DNA of 64,000 bases from Flavobacteriaceae bacterium CG2_30_31_66 (GCA_001873065.1 MNYM01000024.1:16408-80407); one strand, 5' to 3'. Numbered from the stretch's first letter, positions 54,373 to 63,369 are shown. The notes: a model not told the origin generated them from the sequence alone. Numbers and translations are program-made.

Positions 54373-57357
54373 TTTTTTTCTAAAAACAACTAAGAAAGAT
54401 AAAGAAATTAGAAGTACCAAACTTGCAATTACTATCCAATTATAAGGCTTTATTATAGGAGAAACATCGCCATTAACAATAAATCCAGCCCAATAAAAAG
54501 GATGATTTTTCATAGGATTCTTTGCTATAAAAATCTTTTTTGCATTTGCTAAAGCCTCATCTTTTGATTGTCCTTTTTTAAGATTTTCGTAAAATGATAT
54601 CATAATTTCTGAGGTTTCTTTGTCTGGAACTTGCCAAAGACTATAAACTGACGATTGCACACCTGCATAAGTAAAAGCTCGTGACAAACTCATAATTCCT
54701 TCTCCCGATTTTAAATTTCCATTTCCAGTGTCACAAGCACTTAGAACAGCCATTTTTGCAGGGAAATTTAATCCATACAATTCTGAAAAATAGAGTTTTA
54801 CATTATTTGAAAATACCAAACTCGATTCGTTCAAATTGTCATCAAACAAATTAGAATGCATGGCTAAATGAAACAATCCAAAGTTATTAATTGATTTGAA
54901 AAATTGAGATTTTGTCGCATTTTCATTTAAAAAAATAGTTCCATCAAACAATTTTGAAACCAAAATTGCTTCTTGTTTTGCAAATTTCAACTCTGAAAAA
55001 CCACTTCTCACTGATGCAGTTTCTTGATTTTTGTAATTTGGAGAAAATGCAATTAGGTTTTTGTTATCGATTTTTATGTTATTTTGCTTGTTAAATAAAT
55101 ATAATGCCAATGAATAATCATAAGAAAGTGTACTTTTCTCTACTAAATACTGATTGGAAACTTTATCAAAAAGTAATTCAAATGGCAAATAATTCAAAAA
55201 TTCATCAGGAATTATAGTCAACTTTTTAGCATTTAAATTTGGCAATAAATAGTTAGAAACAATTTTAGAGGAATTTAAAACATTTTGATGTATAATTTTT
55301 GTTTCAGAAAGTAATGTGCTTATCGCATTTTTTAAAATAGTCGTTTTTGCAATTTTTTTAATTTCTATTTCATCAAAAGTGATGAAAAGTGCATAAACAT
55401 CATTTAGCAAAACATAATATTTGACAACAATCTCTTCTTTTGAGATGAGTTTTTGAACCTTTTGTATGTCAAAATTATCTAATGATGTTTTTTCTATTTC
55501 TTGATACGTTTGAGAAGTTTTGTCTAATAATTTTTTAATTTCACTTTGTATTGTTGTGATTTTTTTAGAGTTCTTTTCAGCAAGAATATTGTTAGAAAAT
55601 TTTTGATTTTTATAATAATTAAGTTCATTTTTTAGGTAATTAATCTTTTCAATATTTTTATTAGAACCATTATTGGGTATGTTTACTTTCTTGAAAAATT
55701 CTTTTGCTAAATGTTGAGATTCGTTTTGTTCAATAGCATTTATTAAATACATTTTATCACTTTTAGAGATTTTTTTCTCTAATGCAATTTCAAGTAACCC
55801 TTCAGTGATTTCAGTATGACATTTATTTAATTCATCATTATATTCACCTTTCAGATAATATTCTTTAAAAAGCTTATTACTAATTAGATATAAATTGTAG
55901 GCAATTTTTAACTCATTTTTACTTTTTGATTTTTTATAACTATTAAAATATATTTTTCCTGATTTATAAAAAAGAGTAATGAAATCAATAGAAATTAACT
56001 CTTTTACATCTGTGAAATTTATTTTCTCTATACTTTTTTTCTTTTTTAAATGCTCATCAACCAATTGCTCTATATTATTTTTGGTGATTTCTACTGCTTT
56101 TTTTTGTTGGTTGTTTTCATCAAAAATCTCAGCTTTTAAATATTCTAAAGTATAAGAACTCGAATTAAAATAGTTTTTAGTAGTTGCTTTTTTAGCATTT
56201 TCATAAAACTGTAACGCCAAATCATATTTATTCAAACATTTATAAGATTTTGCAATTGTAGCATTAAAAGTGATTAAAAAACTTGGATTGTCTAGTTTAT
56301 TGCACAAAACAAGTGCTTTATTTCCTAAATCTAGCGCTTTTTCAAACTCATTATTTTCATTCAAAAGATGAATAATTTCAGCATAACATTGTAATAAATA
56401 CTTAGATTTTTTAAGGTTTTTATAAATTAATGTTTGCTCTTTTTCAAAATTATGTAAAAACTCAATGGCTATGTCAATTTTATTAGAAGCAGCATTTACT
56501 CTTATATTATTCAAAAAATAATATCCAAGTGATTCAAAATAAGCACTTTCATTTTTAGACTTTTCTGATTGATATTTCTTATTGAAATGAAAATTCAGTT
56601 TTTCAAGATTTATTTTTGCCTTTGCTAAATCCCCATAGTTTATATATTGATAAATTAAATTATTGTAAACCGTCAATAAATAATCATTCTTATCAGCACT
56701 ATTTTTGTATATTTTTTCCCAGATTTTAGCAGCTTTTACGTAATAGGCTATCGTGTTTTTTTGATTGTAAATTTTGGTATATGCATACGCTAAATTATTA
56801 TAATTTAACGCTACATCTGTGCTATTTTCACCAACTTGATTTATATAAAGAGCCAACGATTTTTTATAAAATTTAATAGTTTCAAAATAATTTCCAGTTT
56901 CACTATACATGAAACCAAGATCATATAAATAGTCTGTTTTTGTGGCATTTGTTGCTTTATGAAAATCTTTGATTTGATACCCTTCTAACCCTTTTTCCAA
57001 GGCTTTTTCCCAAGTATCATTTTCTGCAATATGATGGTAATGTTGAGAAAATATTTTTACTAAAAATTCAGATTCAAAAGAATTTCTGTTTTTAATTTTT
57101 AGTAATGATTTTTCAATAGAAATTATCGTATCAAAAGATTGGTTTTCGAAATCGTTCCAATATTCAAAATAGCTGATGTAATTTTTTGATAAAATAGGAA
57201 AAACTGATGTATTTTTTTTCCAAAAATCTATTGCATCTATATACTTTTCATTTAATTCTAAACTGTCCGAAATTTTGATAATTTGTTTCAACGTGTATTC
57301 TTGCGAAAGCACCACAAAGTTGAATAGAAACAAGAAAGCGAACAGCCATTTTTTCAT
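54352..57357 (-). CDS. TPR-CHAT domain protein anchored in the membrane
   Basis: About 1001 residues from the ATG at 57357 (MKKWLFAFLFLF); an earlier ATG 14 codons upstream lacks a signal start. Signal peptide, then a long helical TPR region (about 25-640), a CHAT caspase-like protease domain (about 660-950) and a C-terminal membrane segment (about 965-985) with a short basic tail. The CHAT dyad is present: His in FHLAMHSN and Cys in VLSACDTGNG. The protease thus faces the periplasm. Beside an ECF sigma factor and a membrane TPR protein; together they may be a stress-sensing module. Substrate unknown. Confidence 0.87.
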   Translation of the reverse strand: MKKWLFAFLFLFNFVVLSQEYTLKQIIKISDSLELNEKYIDAIDFWKKNTSVFPILSKNYISYFEYWNDFENQSFDTIISIEKSLLKIKNRNSFESEFLVKIFSQHYHHIAENDTWEKALEKGLEGYQIKDFHKATNATKTDYLYDLGFMYSETGNYFETIKFYKKSLALYINQVGENSTDVALNYNNLAYAYTKIYNQKNTIAYYVKAAKIWEKIYKNSADKNDYLLTVYNNLIYQYINYGDLAKAKINLEKLNFHFNKKYQSEKSKNESAYFESLGYYFLNNIRVNAASNKIDIAIEFLHNFEKEQTLIYKNLKKSKYLLQCYAEIIHLLNENNEFEKALDLGNKALVLCNKLDNPSFLITFNATIAKSYKCLNKYDLALQFYENAKKATTKNYFNSSSYTLEYLKAEIFDENNQQKKAVEITKNNIEQLVDEHLKKKKSIEKINFTDVKELISIDFITLFYKSGKIYFNSYKKSKSKNELKIAYNLYLISNKLFKEYYLKGEYNDELNKCHTEITEGLLEIALEKKISKSDKMYLINAIEQNESQHLAKEFFKKVNIPNNGSNKNIEKINYLKNELNYYKNQKFSNNILAEKNSKKITTIQSEIKKLLDKTSQTYQEIEKTSLDNFDIQKVQKLISKEEIVVKYYVLLNDVYALFITFDEIEIKKIAKTTILKNAISTLLSETKIIHQNVLNSSKIVSNYLLPNLNAKKLTIIPDEFLNYLPFELLFDKVSNQYLVEKSTLSYDYSLALYLFNKQNNIKIDNKNLIAFSPNYKNQETASVRSGFSELKFAKQEAILVSKLFDGTIFLNENATKSQFFKSINNFGLFHLAMHSNLFDDNLNESSLVFSNNVKLYFSELYGLNFPAKMAVLSACDTGNGNLKSGEGIMSLSRAFTYAGVQSSVYSLWQVPDKETSEIMISFYENLKKGQSKDEALANAKKIFIAKNPMKNHPFYWAGFIVNGDVSPIIKPYNWIVIASLVLLISLSFLVVFRKKLFYFRK

Positions 57358-57387
57358 AATTTCATAGATAATCAGTTTTTTTTTAAA

Positions 57388-57395
57388 CAAATTTA
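57388..57395 (-). promoter_or_regulatory. TAnnTTTG box for the TPR-CHAT gene
   Basis: Minus-strand TAAATTTG, 31 bases before the ATG at 57357. Confidence 0.42.
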
Positions 57396-57499
57396 ACAAT
57401 ATATCTTTTGAATTTTATGATTCTATTTCAAAATGATATTCATTTCAAAAAAAAATGAGCTCATTTAAAAAATTAATAACAAAAAAATAAAAATATTGA

Positions 57500-58384
57500 T
57501 TAAAATCTTCGTTTTAATTTTGATGAAAAACCAGAATTATTTTGTTTATTTTTAGGAGAAGATTTTCTGAAAGCACTGCTTTTTTTATTGAATTCATCTT
57601 TCAAAGAAGTGAGTTTCTTCTTTGGTTTGATGACTTTTTTTAGTTTTTCTTCTGCAGAAGCTTCTTCCGTTTTTGAAGAAGTTGCAATCATTTTTTGAAT
57701 TTCAGAAAGCTCATTTTCAGATAGTTCACGCCAATCACCCAATTGCAAATTACCCAATTCAACATTCATGATTCTGGTGCGTTTTAGTTTTAAAACCTCA
57801 TAATTTAGATATTCACACATTCTGCGAATTTGACGGTTCAAACCCTGAACTAAAATGATTTTAAATACTTTTTCTGATATTTTTTCAACCCTGCATTTTT
57901 TAGTTGTAGTGCCTAAAATCGGAATTCCATTGCTCATCTTTTGGATGAAAACTTCATCAATCACTTTGTCAACAGTGACCAAATATTCTTTTTCATGTTG
58001 ATTTCCTGCACGCAGAATTTTGTTGACAATATCTCCATCATTTGTCAAAAAAATCAAGCCTTCAGAAGGTTTGTCCAATCGTCCAATTGGAAACAAGCGT
58101 TCAGGATGTTTGATTTCTTTTAAGATGTTGTTTTTCTCTTTTGTATCTGTGGTTGAAACAATTCCAACTGGCTTATGATAAGCAATATAAAGCGTTTTTG
58201 GTTTGAAATTGACTACACGTCCATCCAGTTTTACGACATCATTTTGCGAAACTCTATTGCCTAATTTTGTATGATTTCCGTTAATGGTAACTCTGCCTTC
58301 CTGAATAAATTTTTCAGCTTCTCTGCGTGAGCAAAGACCTGTGGCACTGATAAATTTATTCAAATTGATGGATTCTTGAGTCAT
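57500..58384 (-). CDS. rluF: 23S rRNA pseudouridine synthase, RluF-like
   Basis: 294 residues. An S4 RNA-binding domain (about 7-55, LNKFISATGLCSRREAEKF) and a pseudouridine synthase domain with the catalytic Asp in IGRLDKPSEGLIFLT (about 97-111), followed by LRAGNQHEKEYLV, which resembles RluF (position 2604) more than RluB. A basic, Lys/Ser/Asn-rich tail of about 65 residues extends beyond the catalytic domain. Gene name by best resemblance only. Confidence 0.86.
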   Translation of the reverse strand: MTQESINLNKFISATGLCSRREAEKFIQEGRVTINGNHTKLGNRVSQNDVVKLDGRVVNFKPKTLYIAYHKPVGIVSTTDTKEKNNILKEIKHPERLFPIGRLDKPSEGLIFLTNDGDIVNKILRAGNQHEKEYLVTVDKVIDEVFIQKMSNGIPILGTTTKKCRVEKISEKVFKIILVQGLNRQIRRMCEYLNYEVLKLKRTRIMNVELGNLQLGDWRELSENELSEIQKMIATSSKTEEASAEEKLKKVIKPKKKLTSLKDEFNKKSSAFRKSSPKNKQNNSGFSSKLKRRF

Positions 58385-58424
58385 AATTGTATTATAAAAT
58401 GCTGATGCAAAAATAGGAATTCAA

Positions 58425-59027
58425 TCAGCGTTCAATGGTTCTAAAGGTCAAATTTATTCTTGGCGATGTAACTTTTTTTGTAGTTGGCAATCTGTGCAAC
58501 CAATGCGTTTGCGTTTCGCCTTTCATCACCAACAAACTTCCGTGTTCTAAAATTACATCCACTTTGTGATGAGTTGATTTGTGCTTAAATGAAAATTTAC
58601 GAGTTGCACCCAAAGAAACAGAGGCAATTGCACCATTTTTCCTCAACATTTTCTCTCCATCTGAATGATATGCCATGCCTTCTTCCCCTGAATGATATAA
58701 ATTTAACAAGCAAGAATTATACGTTTCATTCGATTCTTTCTCTACAATTTGTTTTAAAGCGAGCAATTCATCTGTCCAAATATTCGCTTTTTTGGTAATT
58801 TTGGAATAGGTATAGTTAAAATTTTCGTCACCAAACCAAGCCACTTTTCGTTTGGTTGTGATGATTTTTCCAAAAATTATGGCTTGATCATGTTCCCAAT
58901 GAATGGTTTCTAGGAAATTTTTATAATAAAAATCGGCGTCAATTTTTGATAAAATAACGCCGTAATTATTGGTAATTCCGTCAAAAGGTAAAATATTATT
59001 GACTTTTTCAGTTGAGAATAAATCCAT
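58425..59027 (-). CDS. Fe(II)/2-oxoglutarate dioxygenase, AlkB family
   Basis: 200 residues. The iron site is His-x-Asp in AYHSDGEKML, the distal His is in THWLHRLP, and the 2-oxoglutarate Arg pair is in RINLTFR near the C-terminus. AlkB-type enzymes remove methyl groups from 1-meA and 3-meC in DNA or RNA. In Flavobacteria this ~200-residue form is common. No adaptive-response gene adjoins. Confidence 0.92.
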   Translation of the reverse strand: MDLFSTEKVNNILPFDGITNNYGVILSKIDADFYYKNFLETIHWEHDQAIIFGKIITTKRKVAWFGDENFNYTYSKITKKANIWTDELLALKQIVEKESNETYNSCLLNLYHSGEEGMAYHSDGEKMLRKNGAIASVSLGATRKFSFKHKSTHHKVDVILEHGSLLVMKGETQTHWLHRLPTTKKVTSPRINLTFRTIER

Positions 59028-59064
59028 TTTATAAAATTAGTAAAAAAAAATTTACATCCACGAA

Positions 59065-59394
59065 TTATTCTTCCAATTCCAAAACTTCTAATTCCTCAAT
59101 TGCTTCTTCTTCTGATTTTTGCTCTTTTTGTTGGATATTTTTAGTATCGCTTACTTCTGATGTTGTAAAAAACACCCTGTATGATGTGATGCTTAAAGAT
59201 GCTATTATTAGAAAAACCAACACTTTAAAAGTGGTTGATTTTGTGTTACTTTTTTGATTGATTTTCCACAAAATAACACAAAATAGTACAGCAACAATTG
59301 CTGGATAATAGGCAATAATATATATTGGTAATAACGAAAATATAAGCGCGATAATTGCACTTATAAAAGCAATGATAGTCACTAATTTTTTCAT
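59065..59394 (-). CDS. Small membrane protein with acidic tail, unknown
   Basis: 109 residues, with three hydrophobic segments (about 5-20, 24-44 and 56-75) and a Glu-rich C-terminus (EEEAIEELEVLELEE). Six bases separate it from the DUF3108 gene upstream, so it is likely the second gene of that transcript. Function not recognised. Confidence 0.65.
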   Translation of the reverse strand: MKKLVTIIAFISAIIALIFSLLPIYIIAYYPAIVAVLFCVILWKINQKSNTKSTTFKVLVFLIIASLSITSYRVFFTTSEVSDTKNIQQKEQKSEEEAIEELEVLELEE

Positions 59395-59399
59395 ATTTA

Positions 59400-60182
59400 T
59401 TAATTTAAAAGTCCGGTTGCTGATTTAATTTTAAGTTCACCTGTTCCAATGGCTATTTTAAATTTTGCCAAAACAGGAATTTTAGCCACATCCGCAGAAA
59501 GCCAAAGCAAATTGTCATTAGTACCTTTCAAAGCATTATCGTTTTTTAAAGTTAAGCTCATCTTATAACATTCTTTTTTTCCTACATTAGAATTTATAGT
59601 CTCTTTTCCTAAATATTTTATAGTTATAATTTTTTCCGCAGTATCAAATATAAAATGGAAACTCTTTGTTTGACCAACTTTTAATTTGGTAAAATCAAGG
59701 TTTCTTACGTTATAAATTGTAGCAATCAAATCTTTTGTATTTCCAGAATTTGGTACGCTAATGTTTTCCTTAAATTCTCCATTTTTTTGAAACTTGTGAA
59801 CAAAACAATCAATAGTTTTGGTTTTATGATTGAATTTATATTGCTCAATTCTTTTGAATCCTCCCTCTACAATATCTCTTTTATATAATAATGGCGTAAG
59901 TGTTTTTGGATTCACATAACTTTCATATAAATCTCTCACTTTAAAAAAGTTATCAAACTTACTGAAAGTTGTAGCCGTAAATTTTAATTTCAGTAAAGTC
60001 GCAGTTGAAGTTTTTACAGGGCTTGTTTCCAAAGAAATTTGAGCAATTTCTGTTAACAATCCCGATAATGTATAAGACGCTATATAAACCAGTTTTTCAT
60101 CGGTATTCACTGCGTTATTTTGGGCATAATTGACAATAGAAACAGAAAAACAAAAAAATATCACAAGCAAAAATGACTTCAT
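59400..60182 (-). CDS. Secreted DUF3108 domain protein
   Basis: 260 residues with signal peptide (1-20, ending NYAQ). Features of DUF3108: EKLVYIASYTLSGLLTEIAQ near the N-terminus, FFKVRDLYESYVNP, and LDFTKLKVGQTKSFHFIFD, then a beta-barrel-like end. A periplasmic or outer-membrane-facing barrel of unknown function. First gene of a two-gene transcript. Confidence 0.85.
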   Translation of the reverse strand: MKSFLLVIFFCFSVSIVNYAQNNAVNTDEKLVYIASYTLSGLLTEIAQISLETSPVKTSTATLLKLKFTATTFSKFDNFFKVRDLYESYVNPKTLTPLLYKRDIVEGGFKRIEQYKFNHKTKTIDCFVHKFQKNGEFKENISVPNSGNTKDLIATIYNVRNLDFTKLKVGQTKSFHFIFDTAEKIITIKYLGKETINSNVGKKECYKMSLTLKNDNALKGTNDNLLWLSADVAKIPVLAKFKIAIGTGELKIKSATGLLN

Positions 60183-60412
60183 TTTATTTAAAAATTAGAT
60201 TATTCAAAAGTAGTTAAAAAACAGATTCAAAAACCTAAAGAAGTAGATTGAGTTTAATTATTTTTTAATTTAAAAATGGACACTAACTTTAAAAAAATAA
60301 GCTTTCAAGGGAGATTTGTGTTTTTTTCAGGATACTAAAATTATTAAAAAAATGCTCTAAGATAGATATGCGAACACAATTTATACCTCAAAAAAACTAA
60401 TAAAACGTTAAA

Positions 60413-60955
60413 GTGACCATACAATATTTAAAAAGATTTTTTATTAGTCAAATCGAAATTTTCAAGTTCAAAAAAACTAAACTAAATTTTTCGGAAACTA
60501 AATTAGCATTATTAAAGTCAGAAAAAAATTCTATAAATTTACTACTCAAAAAAAGTTTAAAAACGATAGTTTATTCACTAAGTTTAAATCTACTTACAAA
60601 ACCATTAAAAACGCCAGAAAAGATACTACATCAATAATTTCTTTTAAAAACATAGAAATTTCTTATTTTGGAAACATCAAAAAAGATAAAGCCAATGGTT
60701 TTGGAATTGGATTTTATAAAGGAAAAAGATATTTTATTGGCCATTGGTTTAAAAATATGCGAAATGGTCAAGGAAAACACACCTATCTAAACGAAGATAT
60801 TTACGCAGAAAATTTTCTAAATGACTTAAGAGAAGGTTTTGGAAAATATACTTATGCAACGGGGGATATCTATGAAGTTGAATGGAAAAGGAAAAATCAT
60901 CCTAAAAAACGGCACTATAAAAGAAGGTTCTTGGGTTGATGGTAAAATGAAATAA
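60413..60955 (+). pseudogene. MORN-repeat protein, broken by two frameshifts
   Basis: The remnant reads in three pieces. Frame A starts near 60413 (GTG, unclear start) and runs to about 60540 (ETKLALLKSEKNS). The middle is in another frame, with MORN repeats ISYFGNIKKDKANGFGIG, RYFIGHWFKNMRNGQG, IYAENFLNDLREGFG and TGDIYEVEW (60660-60885). At about 60889 it shifts by one base at a run of A, back to the first frame, giving GTIKEGSWVDGKMK and a stop at 60955. MORN repeats bind phospholipid. No intact start is found, so it is probably dead; a sequencing error in A-runs cannot be excluded for the second shift. Confidence 0.75.
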
Positions 60956-61030
60956 GAAAAGTTTTCAATTGATTTTCTTTACAAAAAGCATAAATGAATA
61001 AGAAATTGATTTCATTAGAATTATTTTTTT

Positions 61031-61038
61031 ATCTTCGC
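61031..61038 (+). promoter_or_regulatory. Weak -7 box upstream of the fluoride riboswitch
   Basis: TATCTTCG is a one-mismatch TAnnTTTG, 14 bases before the riboswitch begins. Position is right for a start near 61045. Confidence 0.3.
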
Positions 61039-61050
61039 TCCAAAATTTAA

Positions 61051-61107
61051 GAAGGAAATGGTGTCCTTCCTTTTCTAACCGCTTTTTTAAAAGCTGATGA
61101 CGCCTGA
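61051..61107 (+). promoter_or_regulatory. Fluoride riboswitch (crcB motif)
   Basis: Conserved elements in order: GGAAAT-GGTGT (GGnGAUGG type start), CCTTCC, TAACCGC, and GCTGATGACGCCT. All three helices can be drawn: P1 GGTGT (61061-61065) with ACGCC (61101-61105); the pseudoknot GAAGG (61052-61056) with CCTTC (61066-61070); P2 GCTTT with AAAGC (61082-61086 and 61091-61095). It sits directly upstream of a CLC-F family gene, the expected partner. Fluoride binding would stabilise P1. Confidence 0.88.
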
Positions 61108-61137
61108 TTAAGCAAATTAGTTATTTTTAATCGGGGA
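61104..61137 (+). promoter_or_regulatory. Translational expression platform of the fluoride riboswitch
   Basis: CCTGATTAA (61104-61112) can pair with TTAATCGGG (61128-61136), 9 pairs with one U-G pair. The first two C of this helix are the last two bases of riboswitch P1, so the two helices exclude one another. The helix hides GGGG (61134-61137), 5 bases before the ATG at 61143. Expected logic: fluoride holds P1, frees the start region and turns on translation. Confidence 0.6.
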
Positions 61138-61142
61138 ATTAT

Positions 61143-62447
61143 ATGCAACAAAAACAAGCTTTATTCAATAAAAAAATCAAAAATCAAACCCGATTTTTGT
61201 TTAACACATATCCTTCCATTTTTGCTATTATCAGGTGGACATTGATAAGTCTTATCATCGGAATTTTCATAGGAATTGCATCAGCAGGATTTTTACAATC
61301 ATTGAATTGGGCAACAAACTTTCGAGAAAATCATCTTTGGATGATTGCACTTTTGCCAATTGGCGGTTTTACAATTGGTTTGGTTTATCATTATTATGGT
61401 AAAGATGTAGAAGCAGGAAACAATTTGTTGATTGATACCATTCATAAACCCGAAAAAACCATTCCATTTATTATGGCGCCTTTTGTGTATGCAGGAACAA
61501 TTGCAACACATTTTTTTGGAGGTTCTGCTGGACGTGAAGGGACTGCTTTGCAAATGGCAGGCGCTATAGCAGACCAATTTAGCAAACCACTAAAACTCTC
61601 AAAATCAGATAGAAAAATCTTATTAATTGCTGCTGTTGCTGGCGGATTTGGCTCTGTTTTTGGAACACCATTGGCAGGTGCTATGTTTGCTTTGGAATTT
61701 TTCTTGATAGGAAAAATTAGTTACAAAGCTATTTTTCCCGCATTTATGACGGCTATTATTGCTGATATTACAACCAAATTTTTAGACACTCCACACACCA
61801 TGTATCATATTGATGTAATTCCTGAAATTTCATTAGCAACTATTGGATATGCTGTTTTTGCGGGAATTTTGTTTGGAATTTGTGCAGCTTCGTTTAGCAA
61901 ACTGATGCATAAAACAAGTAATTTGTTTAAAACCACCATTCCTTATCCTCCATTTCGACCATTGATTGGTGGTACTTTAGTAGCATTAGCCGTATTTTTA
62001 ATTGGAACTACAAAATATATTGGTTTAGGAATTCCTACCATTGTTAATTCGTTTCAAACTTCATTACCATTGTATGACTTTGCTATCAAAATAGCATTTA
62101 CAATTATTACACTTGCAGCAGGATTTAAAGGTGGCGAAGTAACTCCTCTGTTCTTTATAGGAGCAACTTTAGGAAGTGCATTAAGCATTTTTATTCCATT
62201 ACCAACTGCATTGTTATCAGGTATGGGTTTTGTAGCTGTTTTTGCTGGCGCAACTAATACACCAATTGCATGTACAATAATGGCAATTGAATTATTTGGA
62301 GTAGAAAGTGGTGTTTTTGTAGCGATTGCGTGTATTGTTTCTTACTTATTATCAGGACATTATAGCATTTATAGAAGACAAGAAGTTGGCGAACCAAAAC
62401 ATAATAATTTTTCAAATGATCAAGGAAAAAGACTGAATGAATTGTAA
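61143..62447 (+). CDS. CLC-F type fluoride/proton antiporter
   Basis: 434 residues, about 11 membrane helices. Inner-membrane exporter of fluoride in exchange for protons. It has the gating Glu in GGSAGREGTALQM (about 120-132), GSVFGTPLAGAMFALE and GFKGGEVTPLFFIGATLGS. The chloride-binding GSGIP and GxFxP motifs of ordinary CLCs are replaced by AGNNLL and GGEVTP, as in the fluoride subfamily. The riboswitch upstream agrees. Last protein-coding gene of the window. Confidence 0.92.
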   Translation: MQQKQALFNKKIKNQTRFLFNTYPSIFAIIRWTLISLIIGIFIGIASAGFLQSLNWATNFRENHLWMIALLPIGGFTIGLVYHYYGKDVEAGNNLLIDTIHKPEKTIPFIMAPFVYAGTIATHFFGGSAGREGTALQMAGAIADQFSKPLKLSKSDRKILLIAAVAGGFGSVFGTPLAGAMFALEFFLIGKISYKAIFPAFMTAIIADITTKFLDTPHTMYHIDVIPEISLATIGYAVFAGILFGICAASFSKLMHKTSNLFKTTIPYPPFRPLIGGTLVALAVFLIGTTKYIGLGIPTIVNSFQTSLPLYDFAIKIAFTIITLAAGFKGGEVTPLFFIGATLGSALSIFIPLPTALLSGMGFVAVFAGATNTPIACTIMAIELFGVESGVFVAIACIVSYLLSGHYSIYRRQEVGEPKHNNFSNDQGKRLNEL

Positions 62448-62869
62448 GTAAAAATTCCTGTATATCGTCAACAAAAAGTGTAATGATTCAAGCAAAAAAT
62501 AAGAGGTTTTTTTTATCCTTAAATTTTAATTAAAATAATTTTAAAAAAAATCTTAAAAAAATCTAATAATTCAATTCTGAAAATGAATGAAGTTGAAATA
62601 ATACAAACAAAAAATCTTTTAAATCAAGCAGATTAAATTAGAAAGAAATAAGATGATTTAGCAGAACATATAGGAGAAAACTTCACGCGCTAATGCGAAC
62701 ATTTAGCTCATACATAAAAAGTCAATCATCAATTTATAAAATTCAAACTTTTTAAAATCACCCCCTATAACAAGAAACTATAAAAAAAGCCATTTTTTAA
62801 AAACAGTTTTAAAGCACCATACTTTAAGTACATTTAACAGGGTCTTATTCTTTGCTTTTTAAAAAAATA
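62448..62869. other. Non-coding AT-rich region between CLC-F and the first repeat array
   Basis: No ORF with coding character. One small hairpin, GCTAATG-CGAA-CATTTAGC (62689-62707, one bulge). No good promoter box found. Confidence 0.5.
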
Positions 62870-63142
62870 GCAATCCTATTTAGAAAAATGATATCCCATC
62901 TTAGGAATATTACATCCCTATTTAAAAATATTGCCTCCTAATTTAGAATTCTTACATCTCTATTTAAGAATATCTTATCCTGATATAGGATTATTATATC
63001 CTAATTTAAAATTCTTACATCCTAATTTAAAATTCTTATACCCCAATTTAAGAATATTAAATAATAAATTAAGAACATTGCATCCTAATAAAAAAATTTT
63101 GCATCCAGTTTTAGGAATATTAAATCCTGAATTAGGAAAATT
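62870..63142. repeat. 21-bp tandem repeat array 1 (13 units)
   Basis: Thirteen units of exactly 21 bases with no gaps (12 well aligned from 62891, the first shifted by one base). Consensus begins ACATCCTAAT and ends with a TTARGAATATT-type half; the strongest columns are ATCC, the A at position 13, the A at 16 and the final TT. Units vary at most positions, so the array is old. The ORF at 62931-63194 arises because 21 is a multiple of three; I do not call it a gene. Confidence 0.88.
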
Positions 63143-63369
63143 GCATCACGCTCCTCAAAGTCTCAAAACTTTGAGGCATTATAAAAAATATTAAAGTTTT
63201 ACAACTATTTAAAAAAAGTATTTGATTGTAAAAACGCTATTTATATCAAACAATAAAATTAATATTCACTCTAACCCATAAACAAACAAACCATCAAACA
63301 TTTAATACGACTCTTTCGTTAATACCAACAAATATTTAAAAAAAATCTCAAATATTTATAAAAGATGCA
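63143..63369. other. Spacer between the two repeat arrays
   Basis: No coding character. Contains a 9-bp hairpin CCTCAAAGT/ACTTTGAGG (63153-63161 with 63168-63176) without T-run, and a repeated CAAATATTTA (63329, 63349) at 20-base spacing. Confidence 0.5.
63270..63306 (+). repeat. Direct repeat, copy 1, left of array 2
   Basis: CTCTAACCCATAAACAAAC and following bases resemble the sequence at 63744-63776 (TTCTAACCCATAAAACAAAC), which lies right of array 2. Confidence 0.5.

Noticed and set aside
57358..57399. 14-residue upstream extension of the TPR-CHAT protein
   Set aside because: It would put a charged segment before the signal peptide and overlaps the promoter box.
60413..60637. 74-residue ORF as a separate gene
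   Set aside because: Low-complexity Lys/Leu text starting at GTG that leads into the MORN remnant in another frame; treated as part of the pseudogene.
63153..63176. Hairpin CCTCAAAGT/ACTTTGAGG as a terminator
   Set aside because: No T-run follows on either strand; kept only as a structure in the spacer.
62931..63194. 87-residue ORF with heptad-like HPNLKFL repeats
   Set aside because: It is produced by the 21-bp period of the array, which keeps one frame open; codon use is not coding-like, and the array extends beyond the ORF at the 5' end.
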